A stretch of 64,000 nucleotides of DNA from Anisodus tanguticus (Eukaryota > Streptophyta > Magnoliopsida > Solanales > Solanaceae): positions 24,930,501 through 24,994,500 of the forward strand of contig CM067541.1 in the NCBI GenBank assembly GCA_034509755.1. Reading direction: 5' to 3'. The position numbers and the translations under genes are program-made. This document shows positions 56,919 through 64,000 of the stretch, one piece after another. Positions within the stretch are counted from its first letter, which is position 1. The number at the start of each line of letters is the position of its first letter. The notes beneath the pieces are model-generated. The model made no database searches and had not been told where the DNA came from. It saw nothing but the letters and a program-made list of their open reading frames with translations.

Positions 56919-56926
56919 CTTTCAAA
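56919..56926. repeat. Left 8-bp target duplication of hAT-2 (CTTTCAAA)
   Basis: CTTTCAAA precedes the TAGGCCTGGCC terminus and recurs exactly at 60395-60402. Confidence 0.95.
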
Positions 56927-59900
56927 TAGGCCTGGCCAGTGGGCCGGGCTCGGGTCTGGCGGGGTCGGGGTCGGGGCGGGACGGGCGAAGGGGTCGGGGT
57001 GAGGTCTGGCGGGGTCGGGTCTGGCGGAACTTGCTCCAGTCCCGTCCCGATCCCGATCCCGTCGGAATCGGGTCGGGGCGGGGTCCGGCGGGTTTCCTTT
57101 TTAAAAAAAATAATAATAATAACAACATATGTATAAAAAAAACTCAATAAACAAGACAAGATAGTGTAATAAAAACATCTCAAGGCTGTTTTTGTGCCTC
57201 TTATATTATTTAATAGACATATGATTATTTTGTAATACAAATACAATTGTCTAAAAAGTAAAATCTAAATTGCAACTTTGTGGTGTTGCCCAAAAGTTAC
57301 AAATTACATAATAAAATTGCAATTAAAAAAATTACATTCTAAAAAAAACCTGTTATAATTGCTTGATGATTTCCTGTGGTTCTTCGGTTGGAATTGGTAT
57401 TTGTTGGTCAAATTGATCTACGTCGCTTCCACCACTTTCGGATAAGATTTCGTTGTAGTTTTCGTCTTCTTCTTCGTTGATCTCCGGTTGACCGCACCTT
57501 CTCCGCTCCACTTGTATCCAATCTCTGAATAATACTGCAATTTCCAAGCTGTCTCCGGCTAATGAGTGTTTGTGGTCTCCTATTTGATATCTGCCGGCAG
57601 AAAAAGCGCTTTCAGACGCAGTTGATGACGCTTGAATGTTCAAAACATCTCGGGCCATCAATGAAAGTGTCGGAAAGGTCTTCTCATTCCCCCTCTAGTA
57701 TTTCAGCAAGTCTTCATGTCCATCTTCATTGATAACTTCTTGGTACGGTACAGAACCCTGTAAAACAAAAATATCCAACTCGCTAATTTGGTTAGTAGTA
57801 GAGGTACGGCCGCACATTCTATTTCTAAGGCTTTCAATACCAGCCGCAGAAACAACATGTCTTTTGTGAGGTTGTGTTGAAGATGAAGAAGATGGTATGG
57901 AAGCCGGTAAGTTACTAGCATTTTCTTGTTGATAAAATCTATATATTTTTTTGCATTGGTGTTCTACGCTAGACAACACTTCTTCTTTAGTTTGTTCAAT
58001 AGGTGGTGGGTGATTTAGAATTTTGGGACTTGGAGGTGGTAGTACTTCTATACAATCGTAAATAGTTTCAATTAGTGATTTAGTACCGTCTATTTTAATA
58101 GTAGAATTTAAAAAAGAACCAATAATATAAATAGTGGGAATAGGAATAAAATATTTTTTTATTTTGACAAATATTTTTTTAATAGCTGCCTTATAAGCTG
58201 ATTTTTCCATATATTCACTAAGTAATAAAAATATTAGAGTTATATAAAACAACATAGTTGAAATAGTAGGATAATATATACCGGAAAATTCTTTTGTTGC
58301 TTGAAAAAATTTCTCTAAAAATACAATAAGTTCGGAAATTTTTACCCAATCACTATCTAAAATCATATCAGCTGGATTCTTATTATGAGAGTTAAAAAAT
58401 AAAGTTATAGGTTTTCTATAGTCATAAGCAACAAATAGTTGCTCGTATAAAGAATTCCACCTAGTGGATACTTCTTGTGGAATTTTTCTATAAGATAGTC
58501 CACAATCGTGACAAGATTTTTTATATTCTTTTCTACGTTGTACTTTATTACTTTTAAAAATAAAGTTTATAGAAAATTGTATTTTACTAAGAATGTCTTC
58601 AAAAAGTGATAGACCATCCTTTACAATTAAGTTATATATATGGCACACACATTTTATATGAAAATGATCTGGAAAAGATGGAGTTAAACTATTTTTTAAA
58701 ATTGTAATTGCGTAATTGTTAGAAGAAGCGTTATCTAATGTAATAGTCATAATTTTATCGGTTATTCCGTAATAATGGCACACTTGATAAATATTATCTG
58801 CAATAAAATACCAGTGTGCCTATCATCTATATATCTATACGCTAAAATACGTTTTTGCATAGACCATTTATAATCTATCCAATGACAAGTTACCGTTAAA
58901 TAATCATGGTCGTTAGTACTACGACCTATATCAGATGTGATAGATACTTTGTCATTAAAATGATATAATGAATAATGTAAATATTATTGATATTCATGTG
59001 CAAATTTAAATACATCTCTCTTAACAGTTGATCTAGGAAAACCGTTAAAAACAGGATTATATATATCTCTAATGTAATGAATAAAACCGGGAGATGAAGG
59101 AAATGAAAAAGGCAAACCCTCCACATCAACTAATTTTGATATTTCTTCCCCATCTCTATGTTTATTGTATTTAGAGCCTACAATTCCCCCCGTCATAGGG
59201 TTAATTTGACCATGTACTTGGTCCGGGATAGTATCAGTATGTGAACCTTGTCCCGATGGAGCAGGCGTTTGCGCACCCGGTTTTGAAGCCTGGTATTGGG
59301 CATACCTAGATGGATGAGCACTTACTACGTGTCTAATTAAACCCCCTGTCCCACCGTGACCTTTTCCAGTTTTAAATTTTAAAACATTTTTTACAAATTT
59401 TACATATAGCTACTTGATTCTCTACGTCCCTATCAAAAAATGTCCATGCATCTAATTTTAATGGTCGTTTTGCTGGACCTCGTCTCATACTAGGGGGAAT
59501 AGGAGGTATTTCAGTTGAAGGTGCAATAGTGGGTGTGTTGTCATCAACATTAGTGGGTGTATCATCTAGATCATCGTCTAAATTAAAGTCTTCTTGAGTT
59601 CCAGAAAATAGTTCCTCGTCTAAATCTAATGGTATTGTAGGAAAATGTTGAGTATCAACAAAATCATCCTGTGTAGGAATAAGATGACTAGAAGAAGTAC
59701 CCTTGCCCTGGTTGCCGCCCCTACTAGAAGAAGCACCCTTAAAGCCCTTAAACATACATCTTAATCCTTCCATTTTAATTATGATAATAAATAATTAAAG
59801 ATAATAAAATTAAGTGCGCTAAATAAAATAAACAGACAATAATAATTTAATGAAGGAACGAATGTACCAAACGCCGACGTAACGTCGACGTGTAATCGAG

Positions 59901-60394
59901 AGGTTGAAAATTGAAACTTTGCTTGATGGAAGATCCTCAAGCTAGTTGCCAACTTCACTTCCAATTTCCATATGAATAAATAAAATTGAATATTTAGTAA
60001 ACAATGTAGACTTGTAGAGAGATATATTGAGAGATTGTAGGAAGATTTGTGAGAAAGATGAAGAGAAAATGAGTTATTTATAGTTGGAAAATTGGGTTAA
60101 AGTGTAAATATAATAACTTATGGGTTAAAAATAAATATTAAGGGGTAGGGGGGTTGGGGGAGGGGGAGGCCTAAAATGGCTTTTGGCCAACGGCCAAAAT
60201 CTAAAATGGTCGTTGGTGCAACGGTCATATTTGCAAAGGGGGGATAAAGGGCGGGGTCGGGCCTGGGGGGGGCTCGGGTCTGGCCGGACGAGACATTGTC
60301 CCGTCCCGAGTTCGAGTCCCGCTACCATTTTTTTTTTTTTTTTTGAGCGGGGTCGGGTCGGGGTCGGGCCGTCCCGGCCCACTGGCCACCCTTA
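56927..60394 (-). mobile_element. hAT-2: hAT DNA transposon, 3.5 kb, defective
   Basis: Terminal repeats TAGGCCTGGCCAGTGGGCC and the complement of GGCCCACTGGCCACCCTTA are flanked by perfect CTTTCAAA duplications. Subterminal tracts are G-rich on the plus strand at both ends, that is, C-rich on the transposase-coding strand, as in hAT-1. A long T run lies at about 60328-60344. The transposase is better preserved than in hAT-1 but still broken. It sits inside a TS SINE or LINE tail. Confidence 0.93.
57353..59773 (-). pseudogene. hAT transposase of hAT-2, few lesions
   Basis: On the minus strand, 59372-59773 gives MEGLRCMFKGFKG, an acidic stretch and the start of a BED finger (WTFFDRDVENQ, CKICKK). 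A frame change in the following A/T run separates the rest of the finger (GGLIRHVVSAHPSRY). The region near 58930-59200 carries the first catalytic Asp (SITSDIGRS). A 362-residue frame at 57695-58783 holds MTITLDNASSNNYAI with the second Asp, the core CHIYNLIVKDGLSLF, and EVSTRWNSLYEQL. The C-terminal dimerisation block is at 57353-57661 (RDVLNIQASSTASESAFSAG). Stops or shifts near 59375, 58783 and 57695 split it. This copy is likely inactive. Confidence 0.88.
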
Positions 60395-60402
60395 CTTTCA
60401 AA
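60395..60402. repeat. Right 8-bp target duplication of hAT-2
   Basis: CTTTCAAA matches 56919-56926 exactly. Confidence 0.95.
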
Positions 60403-60438
60403 TAACTCGTGTGAGATTACATTGGGTATGTTGTTGTT

Positions 60439-61007
60439 CAAATTGGTGAGTTCTATAAGGTTCTCATTTATTGTTTTGTAACCTACAAATGGGAATAAGA
60501 GCGGCATTATTCAGAAGAAATTGAAGGAATGAGCCTTTAAAAAAACAAGCGCACGATGACCGACGAGGAGAGGATGAGTGGCATTGAGATGATAAAAAAG
60601 AAGTTGGATGAATGGTGTTACGTTCCTTATTATTACCAAACTTTCAACGTGGAGGACTCTCCAAAATTCCCTCATTCAACCAATCACCGCTAACAAATTA
60701 GAATTGAACTTTCTTGATAACATCGCGGATTATGAAAGGTTTTGTTATCTCTCTTGCTCTTCCTTGAGTTCCTGTGTTTCAAGAATCGAGCATATAAGAA
60801 TATACTGAATAGGGTGTTAATTATATTGGGATTATTTTTTATGGACGGTTTGTTGTTTTAAATAACATGTATTGCATAATTTCAAAATAGTACTGCATAT
60901 GGTTAGAATAGGAATAATATTGGTATTGTTAATGCCATGGTCTATTATTTATAAGAATAGTACTAAATAGGGTGTACAATTAGTACATGTATTAGTTATA
61001 CATAGGT
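60439..61007. other. Intergenic stretch without supported genes
   Basis: AT-rich, with no recognisable domain in any frame. A 66-codon plus-strand frame at 60608-60808 has no motif. Confidence 0.35.
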
Positions 61008-61262
61008 GAGCGTTTGGACGTAAAAAATGTGAAATTTTGGAAAAAAATTGAAAAATGGTATTTAAAATTGGAGTTGTGTTTGGACATGAATACAACTCGT
61101 AAATATGTTGAATTTTTGTGAGTGATTTGGAGTGAAAGCAGTTATTTGAAAGTTTTTCAAATTCCGAATTCTGATAAACTGTAACAATTCTATGTCCAAA
61201 CATGATTCCTGAATAAATTCCAGAAAAATGTGAAAATTATCCATGGCCAAACGGGCTCTAAG
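61008..61262. mobile_element. MITE-like element (GCGTTTGGAC ends)
   Basis: The left end GTGAGCGTTTGGACGTAAAA and right end ATCCATGGCCAAACGGGCTC are roughly complementary. Inside, TGTGTTTGGACATGAA and TATGTCCAAACATGA form a second inverted pair. Such elements are common next to Solanaceae genes. The target duplication is unclear. Confidence 0.6.
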
Positions 61263-61417
61263 ACTACCATCCTTTATTTAGGATTAAGTGGTACATGCTC
61301 CAGATTTCTCTAACCTGGATATGTCCATTTTCACTTGACATGACCAGTTCACAAGCTAGACATCCATGATATTATTCTTTCATTTCTGAATGTTCTTCTC
61401 TGGTTGCCAATGTGCAG

Positions 61418-62157
61418 CTTCAAGTTCTCAATTGAGCCAGAGATAGTTGGTGAGGTCAAGCTTTGCAGCTACTCTGAGTTGCAAAAGATTACTGATCTTA
61501 AGCCCCAAAGCTTGATCCAGAAGACTCTTTCGGGAACATTGTTCCATGGCACCATTGTTGAAGGATTTAAAGAATGACCAGCGATTGTAAAGACATGGGA
61601 TTTCTCCGTCCTTACAGTAATGGACATGTTCAGCGTCCACAAAAAATGTGTATGTTAGCAAGATAGGTTTGTGTATATGATTTTTTATCTATTATTTTGG
61701 GTTGAGTGGTGTAAAGGGTTCTTACGTAGGACAAGATGGAGTTATTAACAAATGAAAAGGCAAATACGCACCCAAATTTGGTAAAGTTGTATACGTTCTG
61801 TTGGGACACGAGGCTTGCAGCTGTCTATGATGAAGAATTTACCAGAGTCTTGCCTGATGTGCTTTTGGCTGGTATTTAAGGTACCTCAAGTATTATGTTG
61901 AATGGCTGTTTAGTGCGGCTTTTGTGTGCTTTTAGCACTTTCGTTATGTTTCTTTTTCTTGTTTGTCAGATCACTTTGGGTGGGATGATCGGATAAATGT
62001 GGCAACTCAACTTGCAGATCTCTTCGCGTGGTTTCATGGAAAGAGGATTGCAATTGGGAGTGTTACCCCTTCATGCCTTATGATAGATGAGGTTGAGTTT
62101 GAGCCCCTCGTCGTCTTCTCGACTTTCTATTTCTCTTCGATATCTGAAGATTCTTAA
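61418..62157 (+). pseudogene. Receptor-like kinase N-lobe fragment, three exons, interrupted
   Basis: Exon 1 (61418 to about 61640) gives FKFSIEPEIVGEVKLCSYSE, TLSGTLFHGTIVEGFK and IVKTWDF, a glycine-loop-like region and the likely VAIK lysine. A TGA at about 61577 interrupts it in KE-stop-PAIVK. Exon 2 (61730-61871, between GTAG and G|GTATTT) gives a kinase alpha-C and hinge region (MELLTNEKANTHPNLVKLY, TFCWDTRLAAVYDE). Exon 3 (61970-62157) gives HFGWDDRINVATQLADLFAW and GSVTPSCLMIDE, then stops at 62155-62157. The catalytic loop HRD and the DFG motif are not found downstream. Exon 2 to 3 joins in phase. I infer a decayed copy of a receptor-like kinase; the family beyond that is not known. 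Confidence 0.75.
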
Positions 62158-62657
62158 CAAGTTATTGTTGGAAATTTGCCTTTGGTGGGGAGGTTGCGTC
62201 CGCCCATGTTTAATGACTTAAACACTAGGGTTCCGCATGTTGGAGGCTTTGTCTCTTCACACGTGCATAATCTACTAAGTGAGTAGATGACCGTAGGGCC
62301 AAAGATCGTCAAATTTCGTTAAGAAATGAAAGAGATATTGGTCCACGAAGTAAGGTGTTTGAGAGATGGAAATATGGTGTGGGACAAATCTACCATATCG
62401 GTGGGAAAATGAAGAATTGTTCTCTTTATAAGCCTAAAAAATAGATAAGGGTTTGGGACCCCAAGGGGTAACCCATGTGTTTGAAGGAGGTAGGACCTAG
62501 GTGTGCTTGGGTTCGAGGCTAAGCCTACACGCTCGCCCGTCCGGGTCGCGGGTCGAATATAATATTGGGACAAGAGGAGAAGGCTGAAGATGTTGTTCTA
62601 TCATGTAGCATAGGGCCTATATCTGTCCCAGACAAAGAATCCTAATTATGGTAAGGA
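62158..62657. other. Uncharacterised stretch, possibly LTR material
   Basis: No gene seen. The stretch has a TCTTTATAAGCCT TATA-like word (near 62422) and GC-rich CCGTCCGGGTCGCGGGTCGA sequence that could belong to an LTR leading into the copia fragment at the window's end. A second copy was not found. Confidence 0.3.
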
Positions 62658-63412
62658 GGAAACAGACACTCAGTTCGACGAAGTGACTGAAGTGGGCCAG
62701 AATTCGAAGTTGGGATAAGTAATTTTTCTTCCTTGTCAAAAAAAAAAAGATTAAATGATGTCTGATTAAAAATGGCTTAAAGTAAAGAGGAATATGAAAA
62801 TGTTTTCCCAAAATAAATTATATTCTTTACGCTTTAAAATCAGAAGTTTAATCTCACCTTCCCTCCCCGTTTAAAGATTGGACTTTGTAAACGACTTAAA
62901 AGATTCGTTCTTTTGAGGACAATTATTAAAAGTGTATAAAGTATGTTCGCACATACGAGGGAGAAAGATCCACTGACTGTGTGAAAACTGTTACCACTCT
63001 TAAGTAAGCGCCAAAAATTGTCTGGGCACTAATCTCAAGGGAAGAAGACTAAAAGATAATGGCTTATCTTAAGACGTTGACCCTGTCACACTATTTGACA
63101 GAAGATCCTTCATTTGATAAGATGATATTGGACACTCAGTCGTACAAAGCTTACGGGCGACTGGAGTGGGCCAGAATTCATTTGATAAGATGATATTGGA
63201 CATTCAGTTCGTACAAAGCCTACGAGCGACTGGAGCGGGCCAGAATTCCAGGTCTTAAATGATCTGAAGGCCAAAAGAAAGGCAGAGAAGTAGTGGACAC
63301 CTAATGAGGTGGGCCAGAGTTTTCAAGTCTTAAATGATCTGAAGGCCAAAGGAAAGGAAGAAAAGAAATTGGACACTCAGTCTGCCAAAGCAACTGGAGT
63401 GGGCCAGAGTAT
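62658..63412 (+). repeat. Dispersed and tandem repeats ending in GGGCCAGA
   Basis: A unit reading GGACACTCAGT...CGACTGGAGTGGGCCAGAATTC occurs near 62665-62705, 63129-63180, 63191-63250, 63294-63318 (shortened) and 63357-63412. Between some units, CTTAAATGATCTGAAGGCCAAA is also repeated (about 63253 and 63331). The array lies just 5' of the copia integrase fragment and may be part of that element's leader or gag. Confidence 0.8.
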
Positions 63413-63689
63413 CCAGATCACATATGATCCGGTTACGCCCTAACCACGGGCAAGAGGTTGTTCGTGTGAAGCAACGCCACCTCTAAAGTAGAAGGGGTTG
63501 GAGAGGTTGTCCTCAAAAGGATTTCATGGAATGGGATCACTCTAAAAGGAGGTGATACATGTCTCAAACTTGATTTCAAGGACGTTGTTGGTCAAACTGG
63601 TTTGAGACTAGTCCAATAGGTCTGTAATAACTAAGAATGGTACAATATGTCTGTAGCCAAATGAATGATATATTTGTAATCCGTGCATC

Positions 63690-64000
63690 TATGCCATCAT
63701 AGATTAAGACACGTTAAATAGAAAGTCATTCAAAAGCTAACTAAGTTGAGATTGTTGCTTTCTGTCGACATAAACCCTCAAAATGAATATGAGGTATGCG
63801 AAGAGGCAAAATCACCTTTTCATTCCATCAAAGGAATAGCGAAAGAAGCACCGCTCCTCTAGAACTTAGTCACACCTACATGGGTGATTTGAAGTTTGTA
63901 CAAAATAGAGGGGGAAGACAAGTACTTTGTGACCTTCATTGATGATGGTACAACGTATTGCATCCTTTGTTTGTTGAAAAGTAAATATGAAGTTGTTGAA
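63690..64000 (+). pseudogene. Copia integrase fragment, cut by the window end
   Basis: Pieces in shifting frames match a copia pre-integrase and integrase region: an EEAKSPFHSIKGIAKEAP-like stretch near 63805-63855, then HTYMGDLKFVQNRGG and KYFVTFIDDGTTYCILCLL, KSKYEVVE at 63870-64000. It resembles the copia-3 integrase (KKYFITFIDDSTRYCYVYLL) but is clearly different in sequence. Stops and a frameshift are present, and the rest lies beyond the window. Confidence 0.7.

Overview
This is plant nuclear DNA, almost certainly from a member of the Solanaceae (nightshade family). The coding sequence is split by GT-AG introns, there is no operon-like packing, and the window is crowded with repeat families typical of Solanaceae: tRNA-derived Au SINEs, RTE LINE tails and TS SINEs ending in TTG repeats, several Ty1/copia LTR retrotransposons primed by initiator tRNA-Met, hAT DNA transposons with 8-bp target duplications, Stowaway-like MITEs, and a TRIM LTR. 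I cannot tell Nicotiana from Solanum or Capsicum by reading alone.

The host genes are few. (1) 1125-4389, minus strand: a 5'-truncated, multiply broken copy of the DEAD-box RNA helicase RH1. (2) 5718-12422, plus strand: an intact six-exon gene for a 175-residue calcineurin-B-like EF-hand protein. Its first intron holds nine decoy copies of the exon-2 splice acceptor, and its second holds a dead RTE LINE. (3) 40955-42627, plus strand: an intact GTD-binding (DUF593, myosin-binding-type) coiled-coil protein of 439 residues. Its upstream region has been duplicated in both direct and inverted orientation. (4) 61418-62157, plus strand: a receptor-like kinase N-lobe pseudogene of three exons.

Mobile elements fill the rest. 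A 3.6-kb hAT (13176-16763, plus) and a sister 3.5-kb hAT (56927-60394, minus) both have 8-bp target duplications that match exactly, and both have broken transposase frames. Four near-complete copia elements have paired LTRs and 5-bp target duplications: copia-1 (20195-25375, plus), copia-2 (27589-32426, minus), copia-3 (43785-49689, plus) and copia-4 (50870-55810, plus). Copia-1 and copia-4 are close relatives. Copia-3 is a different, Tork-like type with a zinc knuckle and an unusual primer-binding region. The window ends inside a fifth copia integrase. Between these lie a long inverted repeat (17080-17901), MITEs, SINEs and short tandem repeats.

The observations most worth following up are the decoy splice-acceptor array, the strand-asymmetric C-rich ends of the hAT family, the possible self-priming site of copia-3, and the rearranged 33.6-39.5 kb block in front of the DUF593 gene. 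I found no clear sign of an entirely new multi-gene system.
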